This document shows, piece by piece, positions 43,665-53,994 of a stretch of DNA of 64,000 nt. Position 1 is the first letter of the stretch, and every line of letters begins with the position of its first letter. The stretch covers positions 23,110-87,109 of the forward strand of contig CAIYUN010000085.1 in the NCBI GenBank assembly GCA_903929355.1, read 5' to 3'. Both the position numbers and the translations under genes were made by a program. The notes beneath the pieces were generated by a model that saw only the letters and a program-made list of their open reading frames with translations, was not told the origin of the DNA and did not search any database. Origin of the DNA: an uncultured Opitutaceae bacterium. GTDB lineage: Bacteria; Verrucomicrobiota; Verrucomicrobiia; Opitutales; Opitutaceae.

Positions 43665-45127
43665 CGGGCGGGAGCCTGGAGTTCAGGGGAAGGCCGGAGC
43701 AGCACCGCCGGGACCGGGGCGGCGGCAGCAGCGGAGCGGTGGCGCGGGCAGAGCACCAGCTTGAAAAAATTCACGAAAAACGCGAGGTGCCCGAGGGTGA
43801 GCAGGATTCCCGCAAACGTCGCGAGATGGAGCCAGAAAACCATGCCGGTGTTGATCTCGGCCATCGGGACCTTGGCGTTGGCCAGGCCAATCCCCTGTAC
43901 GAAGATGCCGCCACAGGAAAGCGCAACGACCCCGAGCACCAAACCGGTGGTGGCGAACCAGAAATGGGCCTTGATCAGGATCGCCGACGGCCACGCGCGG
44001 CGCAACAGGCGCGGCGCGAGGTAATAGACCGCCCCAAACGCGGCCATCGAGAACATCCCATACACCACGGCGTAGTCGCCGGCCGTGTTGAACCAGGTCA
44101 GCCCAGTGAGCTCGGTCAGGCCGGGCAGCGCACCAACCACCCCCCGCAACATCCAGAGGGTGAAGACCACGGCCGCCACCGCCATGAAGCGGAGGACGAT
44201 GCTGTGGCGGAGTGCGCGGAGGCCGCCAGCGCGGAGGGTGCCGAAGAAATTCACGGCAAAAATCGCCAGCGGCACCAGCAGCATGAAGTTCGCGGCGCGG
44301 CCGGCCGTCTGGGTCCACGCCGGGACGGGCGCGCCGGCCAGCCGGGCGGCGCCGGCCCAGGTGGTGAAAATCGCGAACAGCCAGAAGGCCATCGAGGACA
44401 GATAGTAACCGCGGATGGGCCGACCGAGCACCTTGGGAAGGAAATAATACACCAAGGCCAGGCCGAGCGACGCAAACCAGAGGGACAGAAAATTATGGGC
44501 AAACCACGCCGCGACGACTGCCTGCACCGTGCCGCGCACCGGGGCGAAAACCAGCATCAACTGCGCGGCCGACCAGAGCCAGGGGAACCAGAACAGCGAC
44601 GCGAGCACATACCATTGTGAGGCGTAAAGCCAACGTGCCACGCCGCGGCACTGCACGGCCACCACCCACGCGGCGATGAGCGTGTAGGCGATCAGGAGGA
44701 ACGGCCCGACATAACGCGGCATTTCCAACCAGGCAAAAGTCGTCGAATCCCCGGCGAGGATGCCGAGCACCCCCAGCTTCACCCCTAGGTTCCAGAACAC
44801 GATGGCGACCACCAGCAACCCGCCCTGCGGGACAGTGCCCCGCGCCAGGCGGGCGGTGAGCCAGAGCGCGACGGCCAGGCCGGCGTTCACGCCCCACCCG
44901 TAGGCCAGCTCGTTGATCGCCGCCGGATAGACCCGGCCAAAGGTGACATACTCGCAGCCGGCGAAGAAACCGGGCGTGTGCAACTGGATGGCCGCGATGA
45001 GACCCAGCGCGGAGGCCGCGAGCAGATGGAGCAACGCAAAGGCCAGCAGCACCAGCAGCGGCACCTTCAACGAGGTGTGGATTGGTCCGGCTTCACCGGG
45101 GGAAGTCTGGGAGTGGGCGTCGGACAT
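43661..45127 (-). CDS. CcoN-like membrane protein lacking canonical haem/CuB histidines
   Basis: 488 aa, about 12 membrane helices, homologous to cbb3 oxidase subunit I. Examples: FAHNFLSLWFASLGLALVYY aligns with the CcoN [20 protein letters not shown] segment, and KAHFWFATTGLVLG with NAHFWIATLGI. The metal ligands are largely gone. CcoN LRPLHTN (low-spin haem) reads VYPAAIN, AGPHHLH (CuB) reads AGAARLA, and the GHVHSGALGW pair reads AGDYAVVYGM. Only the His of FAHNF remains. The protein cannot hold the usual two haems and copper. It follows alternative complex III genes and precedes CcoO-like and monohaem cytochromes. It may be a structural or proton-path subunit. Confidence 0.85.
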   Translation of the reverse strand: MSDAHSQTSPGEAGPIHTSLKVPLLVLLAFALLHLLAASALGLIAAIQLHTPGFFAGCEYVTFGRVYPAAINELAYGWGVNAGLAVALWLTARLARGTVPQGGLLVVAIVFWNLGVKLGVLGILAGDSTTFAWLEMPRYVGPFLLIAYTLIAAWVVAVQCRGVARWLYASQWYVLASLFWFPWLWSAAQLMLVFAPVRGTVQAVVAAWFAHNFLSLWFASLGLALVYYFLPKVLGRPIRGYYLSSMAFWLFAIFTTWAGAARLAGAPVPAWTQTAGRAANFMLLVPLAIFAVNFFGTLRAGGLRALRHSIVLRFMAVAAVVFTLWMLRGVVGALPGLTELTGLTWFNTAGDYAVVYGMFSMAAFGAVYYLAPRLLRRAWPSAILIKAHFWFATTGLVLGVVALSCGGIFVQGIGLANAKVPMAEINTGMVFWLHLATFAGILLTLGHLAFFVNFFKLVLCPRHRSAAAAAPVPAVLLRPSPELQAPAR

Positions 45128-45132
45128 CGCGG

Positions 45133-45438
45133 TTATTTTTGCGCGGCGGCTAGTTCGTCGGCCGTCAGTTGCATGGCGCGGGCAATAGGCAGGCGCACGA
45201 CGCCCTTGGACTTGTCGCCCACCCAGCCGTAGGTCGTAGAGAGTTTGGCCTCATTATCCCGCAGCTTTTGGAGGGTCGCCGCGCGTTGCTCCGTGGTATG
45301 CACGCCATCGCCAAGTGGGGTGCGCGGAAACTGCTTCACATAGGCGAACCAGAGCACCCCGAGGAACAGGGCGCAGCCGACCAACGTGGCAAAAAACGCC
45401 ACGCCGCCGGAGGAGGGCTGGGAGGATTCGTCACTCAT
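45133..45438 (-). CDS. Small single-TM protein in the act operon
   Basis: 101 aa. One membrane helix (residues about 12-31, GVAFFATLVGCALFLGVLWF) and a C-terminal soluble helix (TTEQRAATLQKLRDNEAKL). It overlaps the end of actF by 8 bases and ends 5 bases before the CcoN-like start, so it is part of the complex III transcript. Not recognised as a named subunit. An assembly or small structural subunit (ActG/ActH-like role) is plausible. Confidence 0.75.
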   Translation of the reverse strand: MSDESSQPSSGGVAFFATLVGCALFLGVLWFAYVKQFPRTPLGDGVHTTEQRAATLQKLRDNEAKLSTTYGWVGDKSKGVVRLPIARAMQLTADELAAAQK

Positions 45439-46711
45439 GGTGGGTCAGGCATTCGCCGATGCGCGGGTCTTGCACCGGGATGAGCTTGGCGGTCGGGAAG
45501 CTGCGCAAATAGGCCCACAGACACACCCCGCCGACGCCCACCGCGGAGGTGGCTGACCAGAACAGGGCCGGGCCAAGGAACGGCAGCGGGTCGCCCGACG
45601 CATCCTTGAGCGCCGGCAGCACGTTGTAGCAGATGTCGACGAAGATCGTCAGCAGGATCCACACCGCGATGCGACGGAGAATGAGCGGCGTGACCTTGAA
45701 GCGGTAGGACAGCAGCAGCAGGAACGGCACAAAGAAATGGCCGAAGAGGATGAAGAACCCGACAAACTTCCACTGGTTGTCCGAACCGTCGGCGTTCACC
45801 TCGCGGAGATTGTACCAGAAGGTCTCCTCGGGCACATTGGCGTTCCAGATCAGGAAATACTGGGAGAAGGTCACATAACCCCAGAACACCGTGAAGGCGA
45901 ACATGAGCTGACCGATGCTGTGCAGATGGTTCTTGTTGACGATGCCGCGGTAGTCGCCGCGGTGGAGCAGCCAGACGGTGATGAGCACGCCGCAGGACAG
46001 CGCGGCGCGCGCGCAGTTGGCGAAGAACCACACGCCGTACATCGTCGAAAACCAGTGATACTCGAGGCTCTTCACCCAGAAGATCGCGGCAAACGTGAGC
46101 GAGAGGGCGGCCATCGGGATGCCAAAGGCAGCCGTCTTCCGGCTCATGGTCGTCCACTTGGTATCGCCGTCGGTGTCCTGGGTGAACGAGGCCCGGCGCA
46201 GCCGGGCGGAAAGCCAGATCCAGACCAGGAAGAACACGATCGTCGCGCCGAGGAACATCGGTACATTCAGGAAGGCGGACTTTTTCTGGTAAAGAAGGTC
46301 CGAGGCGACGGACTTGTGCTCGGGCAGGAGATGCGCCGGGTTCATCCACGGCCACACCAGATCCGTTTGGTAAAACAGGGAGGCGAGCACCAGCGGGAGG
46401 AACAGGAGCGCGAGCCACTTGAAGGCCGCGAGCCCATGCTCGAACTGGCGACGGAGCACCACCGACCACGAGGCGTCAAAAATATGGTGGATCAGGACCC
46501 ACAGCAGCATCCCGATGGCGACCGCGGTCCAATAGGTCACGCCGACCAGCCAGGCCGAGGCCACGATCCGGGCGCCGGAGACGAACAGCCCCGCGGCAGT
46601 GACAGCGATGCCGGCCAGGCCGACCATGAGCGCCCGGTTCGCGCACGCGTCGGTGCCCGGGACGGCGGCGGCGGCCGGCGCAAGGGGGAGAGTGGTGGCG
46701 GGCGCGCTCAT
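45431..46711 (-). CDS. actF: Alternative complex III subunit ActF (NrfD-like quinol-site protein)
   Basis: 426 aa from ATG 46711. About ten membrane helices, with HHIFDASWSVVLRRQFE and KSLEYHWFSTMYGVWFFA, matching the shorter NrfD-like subunit of ACIII. It should bind quinol or lie in the proton path beside ActC. Its ATG overlaps the actE stop by 4 bases. The longer upstream frame is a shadow of actE. Confidence 0.92.
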   Translation of the reverse strand: MSAPATTLPLAPAAAAVPGTDACANRALMVGLAGIAVTAAGLFVSGARIVASAWLVGVTYWTAVAIGMLLWVLIHHIFDASWSVVLRRQFEHGLAAFKWLALLFLPLVLASLFYQTDLVWPWMNPAHLLPEHKSVASDLLYQKKSAFLNVPMFLGATIVFFLVWIWLSARLRRASFTQDTDGDTKWTTMSRKTAAFGIPMAALSLTFAAIFWVKSLEYHWFSTMYGVWFFANCARAALSCGVLITVWLLHRGDYRGIVNKNHLHSIGQLMFAFTVFWGYVTFSQYFLIWNANVPEETFWYNLREVNADGSDNQWKFVGFFILFGHFFVPFLLLLSYRFKVTPLILRRIAVWILLTIFVDICYNVLPALKDASGDPLPFLGPALFWSATSAVGVGGVCLWAYLRSFPTAKLIPVQDPRIGECLTHHE

Positions 46712-47358
46712 TTGGTCTTTAGCAACGCCTCCTTCGCGGCGGCGTCGGTCACATCCTTGAGGGTGCCGGTCTGGGTGCGCTGGAGGGCGCGGACATAGGC
46801 GACGACCGCCCAACGGTCCTCCACGGCGAGTTTGTCGGCGTAGGGCAGCATGTTCTGTTTGCCCTCGGGGGTCTTGACCGAGCCGTTGGTGATGGTGCTG
46901 AACAGCTCTCCGACCGTCAGCTTCAGCCGGCGGTCGTCAAAATAGCTGGGGGTGGTGGTCATGCCGTATTGCTTGGTGATCCCCTGCCCGTCGCCCAGCG
47001 CCCCGTGGCAGGGCTGGCAGTAGATGGTGAAGCGGTCCTGGCCGCGCGCGAGCAGCCGGGCGTCCACCTTGATCGGGGCGGGGAGCGCCGTGAGGAAGCT
47101 GCCGTCGGCCGCCTTGCCGCGGAAGAGCCCGTCGTCGTCGTCGAGCGGCAGGCCCGCCGCGACCGTATGCGGCGGGATCGGGCGGTCGGCGCGGCCGTCG
47201 GCAAACAGCGCGCTCGTCGCCATCGGTTTCAGGTGCGCCTGATGGTCCATGTCCGGGAAAAGCTCCAGCGGCGGATGGGTGAAGCGCGTGCCCCGCAGCC
47301 CCAGCACCGAGACGGCGAGGGCGACGACAAAGAAGGTGGCGAAATAGACGTAGCGCAT
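46708..47358 (-). CDS. actE: Alternative complex III subunit ActE (mono-haem cytochrome c)
   Basis: 216 aa. An N-terminal membrane/signal helix (residues 3-20), then MDHQAHLKPM, and a cytochrome domain with CQPCHGALGDGQG (haem site about residues 114-118) and axial-Met region KQNMLPYADKL. In ACIII this subunit passes electrons from the core to a soluble cytochrome or oxidase. It lies 3 bases after actD and overlaps actF. Confidence 0.92.
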   Translation of the reverse strand: MRYVYFATFFVVALAVSVLGLRGTRFTHPPLELFPDMDHQAHLKPMATSALFADGRADRPIPPHTVAAGLPLDDDDGLFRGKAADGSFLTALPAPIKVDARLLARGQDRFTIYCQPCHGALGDGQGITKQYGMTTTPSYFDDRRLKLTVGELFSTITNGSVKTPEGKQNMLPYADKLAVEDRWAVVAYVRALQRTQTGTLKDVTDAAAKEALLKTK

Positions 47359-47361
47359 GGC

Positions 47362-47895
47362 TCAGGGCTCCAGCTCCGTGATGTTGCGGCCGCCCGCCTT
47401 TTCCAGCAGGGCGCGGGTGGCGGTGCGGTCGTACTTGGGGTCGCTGGCCTCGATGACGACGAAGAACTGGTCGTCCAGGCCGCGGGTGATGTGCTCGTAT
47501 TTCAGCACCGGGTGGTAGTGCATCGGCAGGCCGTTGGTGACAAAAATGCCGAAGATGGTGGCGAACGCGGTGAAGAGAATGGTCAGCTCGTAGGAGATCG
47601 GAAAGGCGAACATCGGGCTGAACAACGGCTTGCCGCCCACCGTCAGCGGGTAGGCCACCGCGCCGGTCCACCAGATGAGGGTCATCCCCGTGCAGAAGCC
47701 GGTGATGCCGCCGCAGAGCGAGATGCGCGGGACGATGGAGCGTTTCAGGCCCATGGCGGTGTCGAGGCCGTGCACCGGGCACGGCGTGATGCAGTCCCAC
47801 CGCCGGTAGCCGGCGTCGCGCACCTGCTCCGCCGCATGGTAGAGCGACGAGGCGGTGTCGAAGGTGGCGATGAGGCCGTAGGGTTGGGCGGACAT
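47362..47895 (-). CDS. actD: Alternative complex III subunit ActD
   Basis: 177 aa from ATG 47895 (MSAQPYGLIATFD); an in-frame start at 47931 overlaps actC. DUF3341-type: a soluble N-terminal half with AEQVRDAGYRRWDCITPCPVHGLD, then two membrane helices (about residues 75-135), and a C-terminal FFVVIEASDPKYD strand region. A peripheral membrane subunit without cofactors, required for the complex. 10 bases after actC. Confidence 0.93.
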   Translation of the reverse strand: MSAQPYGLIATFDTASSLYHAAEQVRDAGYRRWDCITPCPVHGLDTAMGLKRSIVPRISLCGGITGFCTGMTLIWWTGAVAYPLTVGGKPLFSPMFAFPISYELTILFTAFATIFGIFVTNGLPMHYHPVLKYEHITRGLDDQFFVVIEASDPKYDRTATRALLEKAGGRNITELEP

Positions 47896-47905
47896 GGCGG
47901 GAAGA

Positions 47906-49372
47906 TCAGTGGTGGCCGTCGGCCCCGGCATGCGGGTCGGCCGCGGGCGTGACCGACTTCAGCTCGGCCATCGGCATGATGGGGAGGAAGCGGATGAACA
48001 GCAGGAACAGGACGCTGAAGACCCCGAACGTCCCGAAGAACGTGAAGATCTCCACGATGCTGGGCGAGTAATAGCCCCAGCTCGAGGGCAGGAAGTCGCG
48101 GGCCAGGGAGGTCACGATGATGACGAATCGCTCGAACCACATGCCGACGTTCACGAAGATCGAGAGGATCCAGACCAGCGCGGTGTTGGCGCGGATTTTT
48201 TTGAACCAGAACAGCTGGGGTGTGATCACATTGCACGACACCATGATCAGGTAGGCCCACCAGTATTCGCCAAAGGCGCGGTTGATGAACGCGAAGCCCT
48301 CGTTGGGGTTCGCGCCATACCAGGCGATGAAGAACTCCATCGCGTAGGCGTAGCCGACCATGGTGCCGGTCGCCAGGGTGATCTTGCACATGCAGTCGAT
48401 GTGGTACTGCGTGATGAGGTCCTCCAGCTTGTAAATGGCGCGCAGCGGCAGCATGAGCGTGAGCACCATGCCGAAGCCCGAGAAGATGGCGCCGGCCACG
48501 AAATAAGGGGGGAAGATCGTGGTGTGCCAGCCGGGGATCAGCGACACCGCGAAGTCGAACGAAACGATGGTGTGCACCGAGAGTACCAGCGGCGTGGAGA
48601 CGCCGGCCAGGATCAGGTAGCCCATCTCGTAGTTGCTCCAGTGGCGGTTTGAACCACGCCAGCCCATCGCGAACAGCCCGTAAAGGAAGGAGCGCAACTT
48701 GTGGCCCGAGGCATAGAACCGGTCGCGCAGGATCGCCAGGTCGGGGATCAGGCCGATGTACCAGAACAGCACGGAGACCGTCCCGTAGGTCGAGACGGCG
48801 AACACGTCCCACTCCAGCGGCGACCGGAAATTCTGCCAGATCTCGTTGCCATTGGGGAACGGGAACAGCCAGCCCGGCAGCACCGCGAACCAGATGCGGC
48901 CGACGTGGAAGACCGGAAAGATCGCGGCGCACACCACCGCAAAAATCGTCATCGCCTCGGCGGCGCGGTTGATCGACGTGCGCCACTTCTGGCGCAGCAG
49001 GCACAGGATGGCCGAGATGAGCGTGCCGGCGTGGCCGATGCCGATCCAGAACACGAAGTTCACAATGTCCCACGCCCAGTTGATCGGGTTGTGATGGCCC
49101 CAGACCCCGACGCCCGTGGCGACCAGGTAGGTCAGGCCCATGACCGTCCACGACGCGACGAAGGCGGCGACCGCGAAGCATACCCACCACCAGGTCGGCG
49201 TCGGCTCCTCGATGATGCCGCAGATTTTCTCGGTGATCCACGAGAAGCTGCGGTTGTTGGCCACGAGCACGGCACGCGGCAGCACGGCGGGCCGGACCTC
49301 GTGAAGGATGGCGGGGGTCTCGACCCCGCCCAAGGCGTTGGCCCCGGCGGCGGATTCAGCGGCGTGCGACAT
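47906..49372 (-). CDS. actC: Alternative complex III subunit ActC (NrfD-like)
   Basis: 488 aa from ATG 49372, which shares a base with the actB TGA. Ten predicted membrane helices. [44 protein letters not shown] and [31 protein letters not shown] are conserved ActC/PsrC-like segments, with histidines likely at the quinol site. It oxidises menaquinol and passes electrons to the ActB iron-sulfur chain. The longer upstream frame overlaps actB and was rejected. Confidence 0.96.
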   Translation of the reverse strand: MSHAAESAAGANALGGVETPAILHEVRPAVLPRAVLVANNRSFSWITEKICGIIEEPTPTWWWVCFAVAAFVASWTVMGLTYLVATGVGVWGHHNPINWAWDIVNFVFWIGIGHAGTLISAILCLLRQKWRTSINRAAEAMTIFAVVCAAIFPVFHVGRIWFAVLPGWLFPFPNGNEIWQNFRSPLEWDVFAVSTYGTVSVLFWYIGLIPDLAILRDRFYASGHKLRSFLYGLFAMGWRGSNRHWSNYEMGYLILAGVSTPLVLSVHTIVSFDFAVSLIPGWHTTIFPPYFVAGAIFSGFGMVLTLMLPLRAIYKLEDLITQYHIDCMCKITLATGTMVGYAYAMEFFIAWYGANPNEGFAFINRAFGEYWWAYLIMVSCNVITPQLFWFKKIRANTALVWILSIFVNVGMWFERFVIIVTSLARDFLPSSWGYYSPSIVEIFTFFGTFGVFSVLFLLFIRFLPIMPMAELKSVTPAADPHAGADGHH

Positions 49373-52300
49373 CAGGAAAGCCCTCCCAGCATCTGGCCCG
49401 GCGCAAGCGCGGTCTTGCCGGTGACGGGTTTCGCCTCCGGCGCCTTGGGTTCGGGCGCCTCTTCCTTGAAGCCGGGCGGATGATTCTTGGCGTTGAACTC
49501 CTGGCGGCTGAACGGCAGCGCCGCATAGCCGGGCATAGCCGGATTCGGGTTGCGCAGCTTGCCGAGGTAGGTCGTGCGCGGACGGATGTTGAGGTAGCCG
49601 AGGAGCGCGTAGTCCTGCTCGCGGGCCTTGGCCTGCGACACGGCGCTCTTGGGATCCTTGATGTTGCCGAAGACGATGGCCTCGACCGGGCACACCTGCT
49701 GGCAGGCGGTCTTGATCGTGCCGTCCGGCACCTCGACCTCGTCCGTGGAGCCGGCAACCCGTTTCTGCGCGATCTTGGCGAGCTGCACGCGCTGGATGCA
49801 ATAGGTGCACTTCTCCATCACGCCGCGCATGCGGACGGTGACCTCGGGGTTCTTGGCGAGCTTGGCCAGCTCCGGCATGCCCGACGGGCCGAGCGGTCCG
49901 AGGTAGAGGCTGTCGATCGAGCGTTTGTTGAAGTCAAAGTAGTTGAACCGACGCACCTTGTAGGGGCAGTTGTTCGCGCAATAGCGCGTGCCGATGCAGC
50001 GGTTGTAGGCCATGGTGTTGATCCCCTCGGGATCATGGACGGTGGCGTTGACCGGGCAGACCATCTCACAGGGGGCGAGCTCGCAGTGCTGGCAGGCGAC
50101 AGGCTGGACGATGGACTGCGGATCCTCCGGGATCTCGCGATTGCCTTCGCCGCCGAAGGCGGCGGCCGAGGCGTCGCCGTCGGCATAGTAGCGGTCAAGC
50201 CGGATCCAGTGCATCACCCGGCCGCGCATGACCTGGTCCTTGCCGACGATCGGGATGTTGTTCTCGGCCTGACAGGCGACCACACAGGCGTTGCAGCCGA
50301 TGCAGGTGTTGAGGTCGATGCTCATGCCCCACTGGTGGACGCCGTCAAACTTGGGCGTGACGTAGAGGGAGTTGCCGCGGGGAATCTCGGTGGCTCGTTC
50401 CGCCGGCGTCAACTTCTCACCCACCTCACCCAGAATGGCACCCGGCTCCTCGAGGCTTTCGCGCTTCACAAAGGCCAGACCGGCGCCACCCGCCTGGGTC
50501 ACCTCCTCAAGATTCGCCTCGCGCACCAGGTCACGGCCTTCCATGGACCAATGCTCCTGCGTGGTGCCGAGCTCGTAACGCTCGCCGGGCACGACCGCCA
50601 GCTTCGCCCCCGCCACAAAATGCGGCGCGGCCCCGGTGCGGGCGGGATAAAAATTGTGGCCGGTGTCGTTGCCGACGCGACCCGCCGCGGTGCGGCCGTA
50701 GCCCAGCGGGAGGATCACGGTCCAGTTGGCCAGGCCGGGCTGGATGTGGAGGGGGCCCTTGATTTTCTTGCCGTCGGCCAGCGTCAACTCGCCCACAAAA
50801 GCGAACTCGCGGCCGCGGTCCATCTCGGACAGCTCAACCCGGGCCACCTGCAACAGCGTGCCCTTGGGGTCGATGCCGAGCGCTTTGCCCAGCTTCGGGC
50901 TGATGCTGATCGCATTGTCCCAGGTGAGCTTGTTGATCGGGTCCGGGCACTCCTGCAGCCAGCCGTTGTTGGCAAATCGGCCGTCATCCACCTTGAGGTC
51001 CGCGACAAAACGAACCTCCAAGTTGCCCTCCGAGAGGGCGGCGGGGGCCTTGAATCCTGACACCAGGTCGGTCACCGCCACCGTGTCGACGGCGGGCACC
51101 TCGGCCGGCAACCAGTAGGTGTTCTCCTGCATCCCATCGTGGAGGAACTTGCGAAACGCCTTCTCGGCGTCGCCGCCCACCCGCTGTTGGAATGACTCGC
51201 GGACAATCGCGTAGGGGTCGGTCACCGGCTCGCCAGCGATCCGAGCGATCACCTCAAGCTCGGTCAGGCCGTTGAAAAGCGGAAGAATCATCGGCTGCAC
51301 CGGCACGATGGTGCCGTCCGCCGTGCGGGCGTCGCCCCACGACTCCAGATAATGCGCGGCGCCGAGGTGCGTGCCGGCGACCTGCGATGTTTCGTCCGCA
51401 TAATAGCCCAGGCGGACCACGTCCGGCACCTTTTTGGCGAGGGTGGCAAAGGCGAGGTCGGCGGGCGCGTTGTAGGCCGGGTTGCCGCCGAGAATCACCA
51501 AGGTCTTCACGGACCCGGCAGTGATGGCCGTGGCCAGATCACCAATCGCCGCCGGCAGATCCTCCCCTGGGAGCTGGGCCAGATTCACCGTGTGGCCGTA
51601 GTTGCCCAGCGCAACGTTGAGCGCATGAACCAGATGGTGGACCTCCGCCGGCTGGTGCGCGCCCGCGATGACGAGGCTGGCCCCTTTGTGCTGCATCAGG
51701 TCCTGCAAACAAACGTCGATCCAACCGGAGAGGTTCTGGAAAGCCGCCGGCAACGTGGGCTTGGCAAACGGGTCGATGGCGACCTTGCCCGCCAGACCGG
51801 CCGCGACCATCAGGATCTCGCCGCTGGCGACGCGCAGCCGGTGATCGGCCATCGAGCCGGTGATCGTGAAATTGCTCTCCACGACGTAGAGGCGGTTCAT
51901 GTTCGGCGCGTCGTCCTGGCTGGTCACCCGGCGGCCTTTGGCAAAGTCCCGCGCATAGGCGAGCGCATGCGGGCCTTCCTGGAGGAAATCGGCGTCGAGG
52001 CTGAGAATGCGCCGCGCCTTGTCCAAGTGATAGACCGGTTTGAGGCTCGGCCGGCCATAGATCGCCGCCGCGGATGCGGTCGACTCATCGGGCGTGGGGT
52101 CGTATTCGGCCCAGACGGCCGAGGGGAATTTCTGCCTCAGCACCGCGACCATCCGGGCGCGCGACGGCGAGGTGGACGGCTCGGCCAGGAAGGCCAGGCC
52201 CGCGCCCTGGTTGGCCGCGTAGGTCGTGTTGATGGCCGCCAGGAGCTGGTTGACCGCGGCGAGGTCGGCCGGGGCCCCCTTGAGGGTGTGCGCGGTCGCC

Positions 52301-52764
52301 CGGTCGGGGTCGTAGAGCTCCAGCAACGACGCCTGCGCCCTGAGCGTGGTCGCGCCGCCATAACGGGCGTAGGACGGGTTGCCCTCGAGCTTGGTGGGTC
52401 GGCCCTGGTGGGTCTCCGCCAGCAGCGGAATGGCTCCACGGCGCAGCGGCATGGCGGTGGCAAAATACTGGGGCAGGCCGGGGATGATGCCCTCGACGGA
52501 CTTGCCGTAGGGCAGGATGTTTTCCTCCGGCCGGCGGCAGCCCGCAGCCAGGCCGATACCGCCCAGCGCGAAAGAAGCCGCCATCAGCTTGAAAAAGTGG
52601 CGCCGATCCACCCCTTGCAGACTCGCGGCCCCCTCGGGAAACTCGCGCTCCACCTGCGCCCGGAAGCCCGGCGTGTCGGCCAGCTCGTCCAAGCTGCGCC
52701 AGTAGCGCGGACCGGTGGTCAGCTCGCTGGCGGGGGCGGCGGGATGTTCAAATTTGCGTTTCAT
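49372..52764 (-). CDS. actB: Alternative complex III subunit ActB (molybdopterin-like plus 4Fe-4S fusion)
   Basis: 1130 aa. A twin-arginine signal ([15 protein letters not shown], residues 54-68) lies behind a long pre-region, as usual for ActB. Residues about 80-760 resemble a molybdopterin oxidoreductase but no cofactor is expected. The C-terminal part carries four cysteine clusters: [47 protein letters not shown] and CTYCIQRV with CQQVCPVEA, giving the Fe-S wire between ActC and ActA/E. Start and stop overlap actA and actC in TGATG junctions. Confidence 0.96.
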   Translation of the reverse strand: MKRKFEHPAAPASELTTGPRYWRSLDELADTPGFRAQVEREFPEGAASLQGVDRRHFFKLMAASFALGGIGLAAGCRRPEENILPYGKSVEGIIPGLPQYFATAMPLRRGAIPLLAETHQGRPTKLEGNPSYARYGGATTLRAQASLLELYDPDRATAHTLKGAPADLAAVNQLLAAINTTYAANQGAGLAFLAEPSTSPSRARMVAVLRQKFPSAVWAEYDPTPDESTASAAAIYGRPSLKPVYHLDKARRILSLDADFLQEGPHALAYARDFAKGRRVTSQDDAPNMNRLYVVESNFTITGSMADHRLRVASGEILMVAAGLAGKVAIDPFAKPTLPAAFQNLSGWIDVCLQDLMQHKGASLVIAGAHQPAEVHHLVHALNVALGNYGHTVNLAQLPGEDLPAAIGDLATAITAGSVKTLVILGGNPAYNAPADLAFATLAKKVPDVVRLGYYADETSQVAGTHLGAAHYLESWGDARTADGTIVPVQPMILPLFNGLTELEVIARIAGEPVTDPYAIVRESFQQRVGGDAEKAFRKFLHDGMQENTYWLPAEVPAVDTVAVTDLVSGFKAPAALSEGNLEVRFVADLKVDDGRFANNGWLQECPDPINKLTWDNAISISPKLGKALGIDPKGTLLQVARVELSEMDRGREFAFVGELTLADGKKIKGPLHIQPGLANWTVILPLGYGRTAAGRVGNDTGHNFYPARTGAAPHFVAGAKLAVVPGERYELGTTQEHWSMEGRDLVREANLEEVTQAGGAGLAFVKRESLEEPGAILGEVGEKLTPAERATEIPRGNSLYVTPKFDGVHQWGMSIDLNTCIGCNACVVACQAENNIPIVGKDQVMRGRVMHWIRLDRYYADGDASAAAFGGEGNREIPEDPQSIVQPVACQHCELAPCEMVCPVNATVHDPEGINTMAYNRCIGTRYCANNCPYKVRRFNYFDFNKRSIDSLYLGPLGPSGMPELAKLAKNPEVTVRMRGVMEKCTYCIQRVQLAKIAQKRVAGSTDEVEVPDGTIKTACQQVCPVEAIVFGNIKDPKSAVSQAKAREQDYALLGYLNIRPRTTYLGKLRNPNPAMPGYAALPFSRQEFNAKNHPPGFKEEAPEPKAPEAKPVTGKTALAPGQMLGGLS

Positions 52765-53501
52765 CAGCGATGGCAGCCGGAACAGCTGGTGGGCGGGCGG
52801 ATGTCCAGTTTCTTCACGAGGTCAAGGCCTTGCTTGAGCTGGCCGGCCTCGCCGCTGGGATGGGTCCAGTCGAGTTTTGTGACCATTTGGGCGGGGTCGC
52901 CGAGGTCGCGCAGGTGTTCCTCGGGCGCCCGGTGGCAGTCCAGACAGAAGCCCATCGAGAGCGACTTCGCCTGCCCTACCACGTCCATCTGGTCAATCCG
53001 TCCATGGCATTCGACGCATGAGATGCCCCGGGTCACATGCACCGAGTGGTTAAAATAAACGTAATCCGGGAGCATGTGGATCTGCACCCACGGAACGGTC
53101 TCGCCGGAGGCCGCGGCCTTTCGGTCGGCGGGCAGGCTGGGCACCACCTCTTCCCGCCGCCAGGTGGATGAATCGGTCTCGTAGCTCTTGCGCACCACCG
53201 CCAGCAAGGGGCTGTCGGCCTTGACCTGGGTGTGGCAGTTCATGCAGGTCTGCGCCGTCGGGAGATTGGCGAAGCCCGACTTCTCCACATTGCTGTGGCA
53301 GTAACGGCAGTCGATGCCCAACTGGCCGGCATGGAGCGCGTGGCTGTAGGGCACCGGCTGCACCGGCGCATAGCCCACGTTGGCGTACTTGTTCGTCGCG
53401 TAGTAATTAATCCCCGCCGACGCGATCCCCCCGAGCACCCCCAGATAGATGACAAGCTGCAGGGGCAGCCGGTTGGCTGACTTGGGGAAAAGTTTCGACA
53501 T
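52764..53501 (-). CDS. actA: Alternative complex III subunit ActA (penta-haem cytochrome c)
   Basis: 245 aa. One N-terminal helix (about residues 13-33), then five CxxCH sites: CRYCH, CMNCH, CVECH, CLDCH and CSGCH. This is the multihaem subunit that collects electrons from ActB. LPDYVYFNHSVHV between the second and third sites is characteristic. First recognised act gene; a small ORF precedes it by 51 bases. Confidence 0.96.
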   Translation of the reverse strand: MSKLFPKSANRLPLQLVIYLGVLGGIASAGINYYATNKYANVGYAPVQPVPYSHALHAGQLGIDCRYCHSNVEKSGFANLPTAQTCMNCHTQVKADSPLLAVVRKSYETDSSTWRREEVVPSLPADRKAAASGETVPWVQIHMLPDYVYFNHSVHVTRGISCVECHGRIDQMDVVGQAKSLSMGFCLDCHRAPEEHLRDLGDPAQMVTKLDWTHPSGEAGQLKQGLDLVKKLDIRPPTSCSGCHR

Positions 53502-53552
53502 GGGCCAGAGTTCTCCGAGGGCGGGGTTCGGGCGGCGCGGGGCGCGGCGGCG

Positions 53553-53729
53553 TCAAACCTCGCGGGCAACAGCGCGGGCTTCAGGGCGGATGGCGAAGGG
53601 CGCAGGCCGCGAAACGGGCGCGCCGAAGGACGGCACGAGTTTCGCTGGCAGTTTCGGGGCAAGGCCGACGACGGCGAAAAGGCCCAGGAGCTGGGCGAGA
53701 AAGGTTTTGCGGGTGGGTGGGTGGCTCAC
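53553..53729 (-). CDS. Possible small leader-type protein at the head of the act operon
   Basis: 58 aa from a GTG at 53729 (SHPPTRKTFLAQLLGLFAVVGL). A basic N-terminus followed by a 15-residue hydrophobic core, then a Pro-rich tail (PKLPAKLVPSFGAPVSRP). The TRKTFLAQLLG pattern recalls a twin-arginine-like or Sec leader but has only one arginine of the pair. It ends 51 bases before actA. The same frame is open further upstream without similarity to anything. Coding status is moderate. Confidence 0.4.
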   Translation of the reverse strand: MSHPPTRKTFLAQLLGLFAVVGLAPKLPAKLVPSFGAPVSRPAPFAIRPEARAVAREV

Positions 53730-53994
53730 GGGTTGGTCGTCGAATCTGGTTAAAGTCGGTCCGAGGGAAAGGGGCGTCTTTTCCGATGTAAAACAAAATT
53801 TGGGCGGCCTCTGGGTTTTTCGCGGAACATTAGCTGGCGGAAAGCCATCGCCCATCCCTGCTAATTCCGTGCCAACGAGGGTCCGATTGAGGGTGCCGAC
53901 CGAAGCCAAACCACGCGGAAGGAAAACACCCTACCCCTTCCCGCCTAAAGGTCCCCTTCCCTCGTGCCGCTATCTAGCGGATCGCCCCGTTGCC

